The notes: a model not told the origin generated them from the sequence alone. 64,000 nt of DNA from Diphasiastrum complanatum (GCA_029204225.1 CM055106.1:394711-458710), one strand, 5' to 3'. Shown: positions 1-12,860, counted from the first letter of the stretch. Numbers and translations are program-made.

Positions 1-280
1 CAACTGGGAGGGATAATAGTGCGCCCTCCGAGAAGGCCTCCACTCTCCAGTAATATGTCCAAATGTCCAAAAATGAATAATAAGGCCCACGGCCAACCAT
101 ATAGTCTAAGTGTCATAATGAATAAAAAAGGGCCCAAGGCCTGCTTATGCATAAAGTAAAGTAATGTAAATGGACGTGGAAAACATAATGAGCCCAGTCC
201 ATAACTCTCCCGACACAAAAAAAAGACCCAACTGTCGAAAATAAATTGGATGAAACAGCAGCAAGCCTGGTGCATCAACA

Positions 281-382
281 ACTAGAGCAACATCTGATGT
301 AGAGAAATCAACAAGTGCAGCAACATCTGATGTAGAGGAATCAACTAGAGCAACATCTGATGTAGAGGAATCAATAAGAGCA
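281..382. repeat. Short minisatellite, three copies
   Basis: The words CAACATCTGATGTAGAG then AATCAA recur starting at 288, 321 and 351, giving a 30-33 bp period. No gene is seen in the first 450 bases; the rest is unique AT-rich sequence. Confidence 0.7.
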
Positions 383-459
383 CGATCCAGATCTGCAAGT
401 GATGGTGTATGATAAAAGACATTAATAGGCTCCCATGTGCCTCCTCAACAGGGTGACCA

Positions 460-1060
460 TCGGATGGATTTCAGATATGATTGCTGGCCACTGCCAACTA
501 TATCATGTTCCTATAGTCCTCCAGAATGTAGACAGGCACTGTTGATCTACGTTAACAGATTAATGTAGGCATTCAACAAGAATCAAACCAAGGTGCAGAA
601 TTAAAGAACAAGTGACATCAGACACACGAATAGCCAGCATACTAATTTACATTCAAGATCAGACAAGATAAGAGTGAAATGTGCACAATGGCTTATTAAA
701 ATCATCTACTGTATTTTTCTAATTTTTAAGCACTACATGCAGATCCACGCAGTGCATTGGCATGAGAGAAATACAGTTTCTCCCACAAGTAATGTCTTGC
801 TTACTAGCGGACTTCATGCATTTACAGATCCTATGCAAAATTGTCTCGCACGTAGCCGGAATCATATTCTGTATTTTTGTCTTCTTGCTTACTAGCATTA
901 GACTTCATAGTATTATATCATGCATCAACTAGAAGGTATATAGTCGCATCATGTAACTTCTAGATTAGAGTGATCAAACATCTACAACTTATCATGAACT
1001 ACAAGAGTGGTAGATTAGCCACGACCTATAGTGTATCTGCTGATGTCATGATATCAGATC
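460..1060 (-). repeat. LTR-like repeat, 3' LTR of a minus-strand Copia
   Basis: About 390 bp of this segment (roughly 515-905) aligns by eye with 28285-28680. Shared stretches include TCCTCCAGAATGTAG, a palindromic GCAGATCCA-GCAGTGCATTG region and CTTACTAGCGGACTT. The second copy sits next to a Copia-type PBS, so I read the family as an LTR. Here it lies downstream, on the minus strand, of Copia RNase H sequence, as a 3' LTR should. The exact ends were not found. Confidence 0.5.
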
Positions 1061-1378
1061 AGATATCTATACTTCTTGGTACTTGCATGATCTTGCTGGT
1101 CCTTTTTGAGTGTGATGGCAGAAAAACAGTGTCGTGACGATTTTCGTGTCGCTTCGTGCCTTTTGACATTCACATCGTCTGACTTTCTCCCCCTGTACCG
1201 TGAAAAATTCTCTTTCGCAAATTTTTCTCTTTCATGTCTTTTCGCTAGGGTGTTCACGAACATTTTTGCTTTGTGCCTTTTGACTTTCACATTCGCGAAC
1301 ATTTTCGTCAGAGCGAGGGCTGAAAGCAGCAAAGCTTTGGTATTAGAAACATTTTCTTTCTTCAAGTCCCTCTCAAAG

Positions 1379-2350
1379 CATGATAGCTTGACGACTCATG
1401 CTCCTCTGTCTCTCAAAAATTCCTTTTGTCAACAACCATGTCTTTCGTTTCAATAAAGGTGGTCTGCAACATCTTCTTTTCCATTAGATCCCTGATCAAG
1501 TGGTACTTGATTGCAATGTGTTTCGTCTTGAGTAAAATACAAGATCTTTCGTCAGATGTATTGCAGATGTATTATCCATCTGCAAAACCAGAGACTCATT
1601 TCTTGTTTCGTCCAATTCGTCCAAGAACTGCCTGAGCCAGATTATTTCATTGGCCATCTTTGCTGATGTAACGTACTCTGCTTTGCAGGATGACTGGAGC
1701 CACAATGGACTGCTTCTTGCTGACCCAGAGAACTGCTGCTCCTGCGAGATGGTGCATCCTCCTGAGACGCTTTTACAATCGTCCTTGAGGGATGCCCAGC
1801 TAGCATCACTATAGGAAAGCATCTTGAACCCTGCATCATGACAATAACACAAGCCATAATCTCTTGTTCATTGAAGATATTGCAAAATTTCTTTTGCAAT
1901 CTTCCAATGTGTTGAGCCTAGATTCGTATAAAATTGGCTCATCTTGAACAGTGCATAAGCAATGTCAAAATGTGTGTTGTCTGCAAGGTACATCAGCGAA
2001 CCTATCGCTTTCTGTAAGGTGTGAGCTGGCATTTGTTCTCTCTCTTCTTCAGTTCTCGGACAATCATCATTTGTCAGCACCGTTCCTGCGAGCATTGGAG
2101 TATTCGCTCCTTTGCAATTCAGCATCCCAAAATCCTCTAGGATTTTTCTGGGTGTATCTGGGACTGGTGGAGGTACAGCTCACCTCCCTCATAGTCCCTT
2201 TCAATTTGCAAGCCAAGGTAGCACCCGGCTTCTTCAGATCCACAGTCTCAAATTGTTTCGAGATGTCTTCCTTCACTTCAGCAATTAGCTTCTCACTCTT
2301 GTAGAGTATCAAAGTGTCATCCACATATACAACCACAATAATGATCTGTC
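1379..2350 (-). pseudogene. Copia pol fragment A (RT end plus RNase H), broken
   Basis: Reading the minus strand downward from about 2336, the reverse transcriptase active-site box VVYVDD is followed by the RT thumb (1868-2125, ending in ...MSQFYTNLG..WKIAKEILQYLQ). Then comes the Copia RNase H with SYSDASWA, SCKAEY, EIIWLRQFLDEL and QMDNTSAIHL (1496-1852). The frame is broken several times, so no intact polyprotein is possible. This is the downstream half of a tandem duplication (period about 980 bp) with fragment B. It is a Ty1/Copia remnant; family-level assignment is not possible by eye. Confidence 0.85.
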
Positions 2351-2358
2351 CATCAAAT

Positions 2359-3440
2359 CATGATAGCTTGATGACTCCAAGACTGATCCTCTGTCTCTCA
2401 AAAAGTCCTTTGTCTAGGGCTTTTGTGAAAATGTCAGCAACCATGTCTTTCGTTCCGACGAAGGTGGTCTACAGCATGTTCTTCTCAATCAGATCCCTGA
2501 TCAAGTGGTAGTTGATCGTGATGTGTTTTGTCCTTGAGTGAAACATAGGATCTTTCGTCAGATGTATTGCAGATGTGTTATCCATCTGCAAGACCAGAGG
2601 CTCATTCCTTGTTTTACCCAATTCGTCTAGGAACTGCCTGAGCCAAATTATCTCATTGGCCATATTTGCTGATGCAATATATTCTGCTTTGCAGGATGAT
2701 TGAGCCACAATGGTCTGCTTCTTGTTGACCCAGAGAACTACTACTCTGGATACGATGGTGCATCCTCCTGAGATGCTTTTACAATTATCCTTGAGGAATG
2801 CCCAGTTAGCATCACTGTAGGAAAGCATCTTGAACTCTGCATCATGACAATAACACAAGCCATAATCTCTTGTTAATTAAAGATATTGCAAAATTTGTTT
2901 TGCAATCTTCCAATGTGTCAATCCTCGTGCAGAATTGGCTCATCCTGAATATTGCATAAGCAATGTCAGGGCATGTGTTGTCTACAAGGTACATCAGTGA
3001 ACCTATCAACTTTCTATAAGGTGTGAGCTACATTTGTTCTCTCTCTTCTTCAGTCTTCAGACAATCATCGTTTGTCAGCACCGTTCCTGCGAGCATTGGA
3101 GTATTCGCTCCTTTGCAATTCAACATCCCAAAATCCTCTAGGATTTTCTAGGTCTATCTGGACTGGTGAAGGTACAACTTACTTCCCTCATAGTCCCTTT
3201 CAATTTGCAAGCCAAGGTAACACCTGGCTTCTCCCAGATCCACAATCTTGAAATGTTTCGAAATGTCTTCTTTCACTTCAACAATTAGCTTCTCACTCTT
3301 GCAAAGTATCAAAGTGTCATCCTTTGTAACACAATAATGATTTGCCCATCTGTAACTTTGACATACACATTGGAATCAGCCATCAGTGGTTTGAATCCTA
3401 ATAATTTCAGAGCTTGATCCTTCTTTTTGTACCATATTCA
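2359..3440 (-). pseudogene. Copia pol fragment B (RT end plus RNase H), broken
   Basis: This repeats fragment A: CATGATAGCTTGA starts at 1379 and again at 2359. The RNase H part is the better preserved one (2469-2858, 129 aa) and shows SYSDANWA, QSSCKAEYIASA, EIIWLRQFLDELG, MDNTSAIHLTKDP and the RTKHI..NYHLIRD tail typical of Copia RNase H. The RT part (2860-3440) is interrupted by frameshifts. The two copies differ by scattered substitutions and small indels, so the duplication is old. Confidence 0.85.
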
Positions 3441-3818
3441 CAAGTCCATTTCATAAGAGAACTAATCTACTTGTATTGAAATGAAGATTTGAACATGAGG
3501 AGCAATTCGAGTCTGCCCCTATTTATAGTGGAGAGAAGAGCCTTGGCCTCAAAATCCTATTGGCTCATTTCTACTTCCCTAACTATTCAAACTTAAAAAA
3601 GAGTGGGAGGAGAAATTTTGTGACCTTTGGAACTGCATCAGGCATTAAGGGTATGGTATGCTCAATAACTGATGTCAGAATCCCTTAGAGAGCTTTATAA
3701 GTCCAAGCAAAGAAATCTTGATACTTAATAAGCAATTTCCATAGCGCTTGAAACTATTCAGGAGTAAGTTGTGCTCCAACTTATACAATCTTTTCTGGTT
3801 CTCCTGGTTCAGCAAGAT
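3441..3818. other. Non-coding stretch between retroelement pieces
   Basis: No ORF of interest. CTATTTATAGTGG at about 3518-3530 looks like a TATA box on the plus strand, possibly from an LTR, but no terminal repeat or PBS was found to confirm it. Confidence 0.4.
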
Positions 3819-5850
3819 TCATAGGCTGCGTCCTAGCTGGGCCATCATAAACATCTTTTGATTCTGGCACTTGTTCTTCAGGTTCACGATGTGCTTTTGG
3901 AAACATAATAACCACATCATCCAAAAAGTATAACATTTGAAATGCTCTGGCATATCATGTTGTACTTCATTTAATTTCTCTTTTTCAAAAGGATTGGCCT
4001 TGGATCTTCGTTTAGCTTTCTTGGCAGGAATCGATCGTGGAGGCGATGACTTCCGAGAAGATGGATTATTCTTTGAAGGTGATGACTTCCTGAACAGTGA
4101 TTTCTTGCGAGAACTCTGACTTGAAGAATCATCCTTGACTTTCCCTTTGTCTTTATCCAATAAAGGTGGCACATTCTTAGAATCAACCTTTTGAGGTGGA
4201 TTTCTCTACTTCAAGACCATATTATAATATTGCTTAGTTTGTTTCTTCGTCATTGGTCCTGTAATCTTGTCTTCCTTTAATTTAATTGCTTTTGGTGGTT
4301 TTTATTGTTGGTTCATCGGAAATATCACGTACTCCAAATACGGTAGGAACAATGTGATTTAAAATCTGCTCATCAGTAAGTTCTGCATTGTTATCATAAG
4401 TCAAGGCATGACTCACATGAATGAGTTCATCTTCAATCGAATCTGGTATGGGTTCCATTGATATCCAAGCTATCGTCAACACATTCAATGGAAAAGTGAT
4501 CGGTCTATCCAAAGTTTGATCCAGTAATGAAATCTCACTCAATTCAGACTGATAAGTATCCAAGCAACGCGCTGGTCCAATTTCTAGATGCTTGTTGTTT
4601 TGCGGCAACATAGATAGCATACTGATCTGAAGGACCACTCTCACAATAATTACTGTAATTCCATTGCTCGTTACCTCTGTAAGGTTTTGGTTCCATCAGA
4701 TAGGTAGGAGGACAGATTGTGTTGGTGGGGCTGGTAAAGCTAGTCGCTCCGGATACCCAAGAGCAGGTTGACGAGGTTTGGCTGAAAGATCCTTTCCGTA
4801 AAGGGGTTCCCAATATCCCATATAGGCATATCGTTGCTGGATAATACGAGGATTAAAGTGGAAATAAGCAGTCTCATAATCAGGTGAATTGCAGAGATGG
4901 CAAATACTGATTGCCATTCATTTTTTCAATTGTGGACATTCGTTGACTGTGTGATTGCCCATACGAATGGAACACCAAGCATTTCTCCTACTAGGAAAAG
5001 TCTTAGCAAACTTCTCAGGTACCTTGTTCGCTTTTCCATGGAAATCTTCCAAGGCTTTTATTTTTTCATCAAATTGCGACTGCAACTTTTCCATCTATAA
5101 TTGTTGGTTCTTTCCAAGTTTTTCAAACTTGTTGAGCATCATCTCTATAGTAGCATTGATATTCGTTGATGCGATAGTGGTGGATGTCGTAGTGGTCTGC
5201 CCTGTTGTATGAGACAACAAACCAATATTTGGTTCATCATCTGAATCTTTGTCCTCCTCTCATATCGCATCGTCCATAGCATTTTGTAAAGTTGCGTACT
5301 CATTATGGCATTTCAGCTCACGTCTGATCCTTTTAGGTAGACCTGCCAAAATCACATAATCATGACATCTTCATTGATCAGCTCGGGTACGCACTCAGAT
5401 TTGAGACGTTTAACCCATTCAATGTAATCTTGTACCATTTCTCGCTTTTCCATTTTTATTTTACTTAGAAGTAGGAAAGGGTCTTCCATAAACTTCCGAG
5501 GTTTGAACCGTGTGATAAGGGCTCGTTTGATAGTTTCCCAATCTGTACACTCAGTTTCATTTTGATTATAATGCTGCACCCGTTAAGGCCAATGGAAATA
5601 GCTTAAGTTTATCTTGAAAAAAAAACTTTGTCGTAGACTTCACAAGATTCTACATAGATTTGGAGAAATGTAACTCAATTAGATAATCCATTGTACTCGG
5701 GTAGATCCAATCGGGATGATCTTGTAACAATAATTGGATTGACTTCCTGGGGATCAAATCTAGAAGCCATTTTTGCAAATTAAATCGATCAGACAATGAG
5801 ATTGGATCTAGATTTTCAATCAAAATATATCTCAGTTCAGATTTGCAAAA
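3819..5850 (-). pseudogene. Degenerate retrotransposon gag (Retrotrans_gag type)
   Basis: On the minus strand the gag core lies at 5352-5579 (DWETIKRALITRFKPRK and an MVQDYIEWVKRLKSE helix, as in Retrotrans_gag domains). Upstream, a possible N-terminus at about 5770 reads FDPQEVNPIIV. After several frame changes two zinc knuckles follow near 4865-4990. One reads C-SI-R-MGN-H-TVNE-C with the second Cys replaced by Arg; the next reads C-HL-C-NSPD-Y-ETAY-F with His and the last Cys replaced. A basic Ser/Lys-rich tail (3971-4172) ends it. Multiple stops and frameshifts make it a pseudogene. No RT or LTR belonging to it could be identified. Confidence 0.7.
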
Positions 5851-6005
5851 AAAATTTACTTGACAATAATCAGATTTGATTTTTGGAAAATGATCTACGA
5901 TCAAGCGATCAACACTTCTAAGAATGATAAATTGTCAAGAACAGAGTCAAATGGTAACAAAATTGATCAAAATTTTTCTCGAGGCTTGATTTGGAAAATC
6001 AAAAC

Positions 6006-6240
6006 TTAAAAATAGTATTGTGAATGTTTCTTGCCAATTCCTTCTATTGGACACTCATGATCATTAGTTGTGTAAATAGATTTCTTGAGTCCTTTGAAAG
6101 GTAAGATTGAGTCAAATGACTCCTTTGAACAACACATATGTGAAGAGGCTCCACTGTCTATGTACCAAGCTCCATCTTTCTTGAAAGGTGATGAAGAAAA
6201 ACTGGACACCGTAAGTGATCCTTCTCCATCACTTGAGATG
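6006..6240 (-). pseudogene. Copia protease fragment
   Basis: The minus strand reads WYIDSGASSHMCCSKESF, the Ty1/Copia retropepsin active site (D-S-G) with its usual SSHM continuation, then LKKSIYTTNDHECPIEG. It is cut off after about 70 residues. The same family (WYIDSGASSHMCGSKHSF) occurs on the plus strand at 49.7 kb. It is probably the internal remnant of the element whose PBS and LTR lie at 7373 onward. Confidence 0.8.
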
Positions 6241-6280
6241 CCATTATAATGAAGACTTCTTAGTTATTGGATTGAAATAT

Positions 6281-7022
6281 GTTTGAGCTTGTTCCTATCA
6301 GACTTAGAGTTGCTGCTCTCTTTCACTATAGGTATTTTCAAGGTTGAACTACCTTCCTATGTGAAACGCTTGCAACTATATATGAGATGAATCTAAAATA
6401 TTCAACAAGACAAGTTATCTAGATAAGACACAAAAAGTGGTTTGAGACACTTTGGCTGGTTTGAATCCTACTTTTGGCACATGTGAAATGCTTCAAAAGA
6501 AAACACTATTGACACTCAAAAGGCTCAAAGGGTGTTCAAATACTTCAAACACAGTCTTGATCTACAGTTTCTTGTGTTGGATGCTCAAAACAATGGATTC
6601 AGAACAAAGTATAATTGAATCAAATCAAAATGTTGTCACTCGGATTTTGGAGTTTGAGCTTGTTCCTATCAGACTTAGAGTTGCTGCTCTCTTTCACTAT
6701 AGGTATTTTCAAGGTTGAACTACCTTTCTATGTGAAACACTTGCAACTATATATGAGATGAATCTAAAATATTCAACAAGACAAGTTATCTAGATCAGAC
6801 ACAAAAAGTGGTTTGAGACACTTTGGTTGGTTTGAATCCTACTTTTGGCACGTGTGAAATGCTTCAAAAGAAAACACTATTGACACTCAGAAGGCTCAAA
6901 GGGTGTTCAAATACTTCAAACACAGTCTTGATCTACAGTTTCTTGTGTTGGATGCTCAAAACAATGGATTCAGAACAAAGTATAATTGAATCAAATCAAA
7001 ATGCTGTCACTCGGATTTTGGA
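6281..7022. repeat. Two tandem copies of a 371-bp unit
   Basis: GTTTGAGCTTGTTCCTATCA starts at 6281 and again at 6652. The two units (6281-6651 and 6652-7022) are nearly identical, including the 78-88 aa ORFs they carry, which I take as non-functional. It lies in the gag/leader part of a minus-strand Copia remnant. The remaining 7023-7372 shows no recognisable gene. Confidence 0.85.
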
Positions 7023-7372
7023 CCTATCCCTATCCTCTTTAAGATCTTATAAATCTTGCTAGACACATCAGATTGATTTGATTTCAATTTTTATGAAAAG
7101 TATAGATCAAATGCTTTCTATCAAGCTATAACACTTCTATCTTTGGATCTATGAGTAAGGAGAACAAAGGGACTGAAAAACTCTTATTTTCACACGTGTG
7201 GAATTCCAGAATTCCGTACTTCCTCAATTTAGGCCTAGAAATTCAGTTCAAGTCCGATTTGATCCAAATACACTTCAGAGAAGGGTTAGAAAAAGTGCAA
7301 AACTACTTTTTTGCTCGATTTAGCTCTCAGTTTCTTGTACAATCAGAGTTGTTAGCATGCAAAGCTTAATGT

Positions 7373-7385
7373 GGCTCTTATACCA
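7373..7385 (-). promoter_or_regulatory. Primer-binding site of a minus-strand Copia
   Basis: The minus strand reads TGGTATAAGAGCC directly after an LTR ending in ...TTTTGTCA. This is one base away from the plant initiator-Met tRNA PBS TGGTATCAGAGCC. Confidence 0.7.
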
Positions 7386-8060
7386 TGACAAAATTTCCAG
7401 AATTCACACGTGTGGGGAATGTCCACAAGAGTGACTGATCTTAATTAAGCTTTGTGATTGGCACTATAACCTGATTCTAGATTGATCAACAAAATCTAGT
7501 TCAGAAGAAATGGCTAATCCACAATCTAGCATGCTAATCAACAGAATATAATAGCAATGAATCAAAGAATGAATAAATATACAAGATTTCAATGTATGAG
7601 CATTAGCCTCAACACGAGTTAGAGAGAGAGAGCTAGAGAGACAACAAGCAATATTTGTTTAGATCCAAAATGGCATGAGATAGCTACAAAACTTTGGTTC
7701 TTCATCATTGATTGTGTGGAGAGCTACACATATTTATGGAGATTGAGGTAGCTCGAGGTAGAACCATATCTATCCATTCCAAAATGACATCTAAAGTGAC
7801 ATCTAGAGTCTATGTGACATTTGTCACTTGTCATGCATGAAATTCTACCAACTTTTTACAAGTGTACTAGTTCTAACTAGAAATGTCCAAATCATCATGC
7901 ATGTGTCCATTAAACTTTGTGCATGCCTTGCATGTCACTATGGATCACGTACAATTAATGCATGTGAGTTGCCACAAGTTTCTACAAGCATAATCATGGT
8001 AATTCTATGTCTACAAACTATATGCAAGTTGCATTTATCAAACTAGATAATACATAACCA
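7386..8060 (-). repeat. Probable 5' LTR of a minus-strand Copia
   Basis: The segment begins (plus strand) TGACAAAATTTCC next to the PBS and contains CACACGTGTGG and, on the minus strand, a TATA-like CCATAAATATG near 7730. The far boundary is a guess because no second copy was found. Confidence 0.45.
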
Positions 8061-8867
8061 TGTAGCTCGAGTTCTATGTAGGCCAAAATTGGCATTTTGC
8101 ATTAATGAGCTACATACTTGCATGGTACAACATTTGTAGCAAGCCAAGAAATCAATATGGATTGTTTTTCAATTTTAACAAAACTAACCTTCGTCGAACT
8201 CTCAGATAGTGAATTTGACTCAGATTAGACTAGGGTAGAATTGGCGAAGGTTCTTTATGCACAAAAATATGGTTTTTGTAGTTTGGCGAGGGTAAAAATA
8301 GAGATTTTTCTAGATTCTGACAAATTATCATTCATCGAATTCAAAAATGGTAACTTATTATCAACAGAATGTTTCAGTGAAGGTTTCGGCAAAGGTTACA
8401 AATGTAATACTGCTATTTTTGTAAAAAAGATATTTTTTTGACAAAAATTAGACAATATGTCATGTGGCCTCTGCTCGAACTCACTGATGAACCAAAATAG
8501 TAAGTCAGACTAACACAGACTTTGGCAAAGGTTCTTTTTTAAAACTGGAAATTTTGTAAAAAAGTGTTAAACTCTTCACAAAAATTTACCCATTTCTAGA
8601 TGAACTGTCACTTTGACCTTCTTCCTATGGTGTTTAGAATGCTTTTAGTTTCACTTTTGAACTAAGAAACATAAGCCTCAAACTCACTCTCAATGATTTG
8701 GAGGTTTAATAAGCTTCTAACACCTTTTAACATCAAATCTATTATGGAAACAATGGATTTTTATAAGCACATCACTAGTTTCACTCTTCACAACTTGTTT
8801 TGAAGCTCAAATATTGAAAAAAACACAAAGTTTTGGTGAAAGTACAACTCCAGAAGCCTCTCACATG
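8061..8867. other. No gene recognised
   Basis: AT-rich sequence with short recurring GGCAAAGGTT / GGCGAAGGTT words (8240-8540). Only short ORFs without recognisable similarity are present. Confidence 0.5.
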
Positions 8868-9641
8868 TTGCGAATAATTTTGTGTCTTTGAATTTTCTTT
8901 TGTGTGAAAGCTTCACAGGATCCTAGACACACGACTGCACATCACATGACACATTCTATTCTAGCAATCAAGACAGACAACACAAGACAAGGAGATGCAT
9001 GAAAATAGAGCGACTGTATTATCAGTTTAATTTTAGAGCAAGATTGTCAGTGTCTAGCTCGTTGGCAGAATGACACTCTGCTCTTTCGCTGTGTTCTGCT
9101 TGTTGGCAGACTTTCATGCACAACTCTATTGTTTTTAGTATTTTTCTTTTCTGCTCTACTCGCTACGTTTCTCTCTCTGTCTCTTATAGTTTCTCTGTCT
9201 ATTCAAATGTTTCTTTATGATCCAGAGAGGATAGTTTATACCTCCATAGTGTGGAGTTTACAAGATGGCTAAACGCAGAAATCACAAGACTAGTTAATGC
9301 TAATCAACTAATCAGTTACTCTTCATCGTTGCCACTCATTTCACTTGGGCGTGAAGTCTATGACTCCAAGCCCATTGAGCTGCCAGCTGGCAGTGCGAAA
9401 GATTCGCCTTCATTTGTTTTGTTTCCTTCGTTTGCTTTCGCTCTTTTTGTTTCTTTCGTAATCTTTCATTTTGCGTCCCTTTGCGGTTTGCGATCCTAGA
9501 GGTATGTTTACGATTCACAAATGATTCGTGAATCGTTCGTGCTTTGAGTCAAGGCACGTTGACTGTCGCGAATTGTTCTCGTTCGACCTTCACTTTGTGT
9601 TCATGTTGCGGCAAAGTTGCAGGAGTTCACCATTTCTAACA
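8868..9641 (-). repeat. 3' LTR of the 8.9-13.8 kb Copia, truncated
   Basis: It matches 13010-13785 from ATTTTGTGTCTTTGAATTTT through GAGTTCACCATTTCT. On the minus strand it starts TGTTAGAAATGG directly after the purine run AAGAGAGAG (PPT). The U5 end is missing: similarity to the other LTR stops near 8868. The 82-aa ORF inside (9251-9499) has an 81-aa counterpart in the other LTR and is not considered a gene. Confidence 0.85.
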
Positions 9642-9689
9642 CTCTCTCTTGAACCTTGTAGTTCTGTACGTTTAATCTAAGTGCCTTTC

Positions 9690-12600
9690 TTTGCTTAGCA
9701 AAGAGTGGCTTGTCGAGCGGCTTCGTGAGCAAATCTGCAATCATGTCTTTTTATTTTATGTACTGGAACTAGAGCCCTCCTTTCGAGATTAAATCTTGAA
9801 TGTGATGGTTTTTCAGAGGTATGTGTTTTGTCTTTGAATGGAAGACAGGATCCTGGGACAGATAGATGGCACTTTGAGAGTCCATCATCATCGTGCTTGG
9901 CCCTTCTTGTGGTATCCCGATTGCCTCCAGCATCATCTACAACCACACTATCTCATTCACCACCTTTGAAGCTACGACATATTTAGCTTCACAAGAGGAT
10001 TGAGCCACCAAGATTTGCTTTTTGCATATCTAGATTGCAGCTCTGCACGCTATTGTACATCCTCCAGTTATGGACTTGTTGCCATCTTTGCAGCTCGTCC
10101 AACTTGCATCACTATAGTAGTTCATCTCGAATTCTTTTTCTTCATTTTCAGCTGTGTAGGTTATTCCCATATTTTGGGTACCCTTCAGATACTGTAGGAT
10201 TCGTTTTTCCATTTGCCAATGTGCCAGGCCAGGATTGGAAGAGAATTGGCTCAAGGCGTAAACATAGAAAACTAGATCAGATCTGATACAAATTGTGAGG
10301 TACATCAGAATACCGATTAAGTTTTGGTAGGGTATGCCTACCATCTTCTGTTCTTCCTCTTCCGTTTTTGGGCAATCCTGCTTTGTGAGCTTGGCTCAAG
10401 TTATCATTGATGTGATCTTCTCTTTGCAATCCATCATGTGGTACTGCTTGAGCACCTTTCTGACATATTCTGACTGACTCAAGTGCATTTCACCCTTTGT
10501 TCGATCTCTTCTGATCTCCAACCCGAGGCATTTTGTTGCTTCTCCAAGATCTGTGATTTCGTAACTTTCAAAAACCTGACTCTTCGTGTCTTTGATCAGC
10601 ATCAAGAAATTTTCTATCATTAGCGAATCATCCACAAAAATGGTCAGTTTCACAAAATCTTTTTCTACCCTCTTTATGTAGACATTACAGTCCGGTTGTA
10701 TAGGATTGAAGTCTAGAGACTTCAGAAGACCATCAAGCTTTTTATACCAGGCTTGTGATGTCTGTTTTAGACCATAGATGCATCTCTGCGACCGACAGAC
10801 ATATTGTCGATTGTCGGAGTCTTCATAGCCTTTAGGCTACTTCATGAAGATTTCCTCCTCTAGATCTCCAAAAGGCTGTTTTCACGTCAATCTGGTGAAT
10901 TTCCAAATTGTGTTGTGTGGCATATGCAAGGCGTAGTCGTATGCTTGTCATCTTGACCATCGGCAAATATGTGTCGAAATAATCAACACTATATCTCTGC
11001 GTGTAGCCCTTCACGACAAGCCTTGCCTTGTAGCGGCCAATGGTGCCATATGATTTCATATTTTTCTTGTACACCCACTTGCAGTTAACAATTTTTCTAT
11101 TTTCTGGCAGTGGCCCCAATGTCCATGCCTCGTTTCACCTCATCGACTCGATCTCCTCTGACATTGTCTACTTTCAAAATTCTCCCTCTGGACTCTGGAT
11201 AGCTTCTTGGTATGTTGCTGGCTCTTCAATGAAGCTACAGTACTCAAACTGTGTGTTTTCGATTGTCAGAGTAACGGTCTGGAGGTCTTCTTTTTCTTGT
11301 TGACCTTCTAGGTTCGTTTCGTCGCTGCTCGAATGTTACTTGTTCTTGGGTTTGATCCTCTGCTTCCAGCTACTCTGAAGTCTGCGGCTCTACATTCTGA
11401 TTTGATGTCTGTCCTCGATCTCCCTCTCGAATAGGCAGCAGTGTGAAGATCTCATGGCCTCTTTCGTCTTTTAGTCCAGAAAATGTGGACTCATCGAACT
11501 TCACATCTCTGCTCAAAACAACCTTTTTCGTTGTTGGGTTGTAGAGCTTGTACACATGTTTTCCATTCGAATAGCCGAGCATGATTGTTTGCTCTGATTT
11601 ATCATCGAGCTTGCTTCTTTTTTTCTTTTGGAATGTGCTCGTATGTTGCACATCCAAACACTCGTACGTATGACAGATTAGGCTTTCTGCCTATCCACAT
11701 TTCGTATGGTGTTTTGTTTTTCAGCGTTGTCATTGTAGACATGTTCTGCAGGTATACAACTGCAACTATTGCTTCGTCCAGAACTGACTTGGCAATTGAA
11801 CCTGTGCCATCATGCATCTGGCTCCTTCGACTAGCGTTTTGTTTCTTCTTTATGCAACGCCATTGTATTATGGTGTGTATGCAGGAGTGAATTGGTGTTC
11901 TATCCTCTGTTCTTCGCAGAATCTTGAGAATTCTTTGCTTTTGTATTCACCTCCGTTGTCAGATCTAAGGATCTGTATCTTTTTCGAGGTGAATCGGTCT
12001 GCAAATGCCACGAACTTCTTGAAGGAATCAAACATTTCGGATTTCTTCTTTAAGTAGTAGATCCTGGTCATTCGGTTGTAATCATTTATGAACATCAGAA
12101 AGTATCTCGAAGCTGAGAGCGAATCCATCTTCATCGGTCCACAGACGTCAGAGTGGACAAGCTCAAGAACCTCCTTGGCTCTTCTTCCCTCATGCGCGAA
12201 TGGATTTCAATGTTGCTTGCCTTTCTGACAAGCTTTGTAGAACTCAATTTTGGGTCTTGAAATCTTGAGACCTGTGACTATGTCTTTTCTGCTCATGTCA
12301 TACAGGCTCCGCATGTTCAGATGATACATTCTCCTATGCTAGAGTTGATCTTCATTTTTTGATGCATTTAATATGCTATCAGAGTTGCTGATTATCTTGG
12401 CATGGTAGAGGTTTCCTTCTCTGCATCTGACCGTCAGCAACTTGTTTGTCGTCTTCTTGATCATGCGGCAAGTATTGTTGTCGAATAAAACTCAAATGTC
12501 AAGATCTGCCATCTTGGAGATGGATAGCAGATCTTTTCTGAGTGAGAGCACATAAAGTGCTCTTGGCAGCTAGGCCTGACAGTGTTCGCAACTGTAGAGT

Positions 12601-12860
12601 GCCGATGCCTTTGACATCGTGTCTGCTCTCATCACCTAGAATCACTACTCTGTTGTTTTTGAGCTCTCTGAAGTCGATCAAGATCTTCTTGTTGCAGGTG
12701 ATGTGTGATGTTGCTCCTGAATCAATGACTACATCGTAGTCGTGTTTAGTGTAGCTCGTTGAAGCTTCATCGAGTATCGTGAAAGCTTCGTCACCTCTAT
12801 CAGCATCCTTTGATGACTCTGCAACATTAGCTTTTTCAGCTTTGTTCTTTCTTTTTGGGT
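9690..12860 (-). pseudogene. Copia pol polyprotein, frameshifted
   Basis: Read on the minus strand from high to low coordinates: protease VVIDSGATSHITC near 12720-12757; GAG-pre-integrase remnants; integrase core with FINDYNRM, LRSDNGGEYKSKEF and EHQFTPAYTP (11868-12134); integrase C-terminal part with KTPYEMWIGRKPNL and RVFGCATY (11602-11817); reverse transcriptase with NCKWVYKKN, YKARLVVKGYTQ and IHQIDVKTAF (10832-11119); RT active site FVDDS (10653 downward); thumb and RNase H SYSDASWTSCKDGNKSITGG (10030-10344). Domain order PR-IN-RT-RH defines Ty1/Copia. Frame changes occur between every block, so no functional protein is encoded. Confidence 0.9.

Noticed and set aside
674-895. 73-aa ORF in the LTR-like repeat
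   Set aside because: The related copy at 28.4-28.7 kb does not keep the frame.
9251-9499. 82-aa ORF in the Copia LTR, similar to 13395-13640
   Set aside because: Shared only because both are LTR copies; no recognisable protein family.
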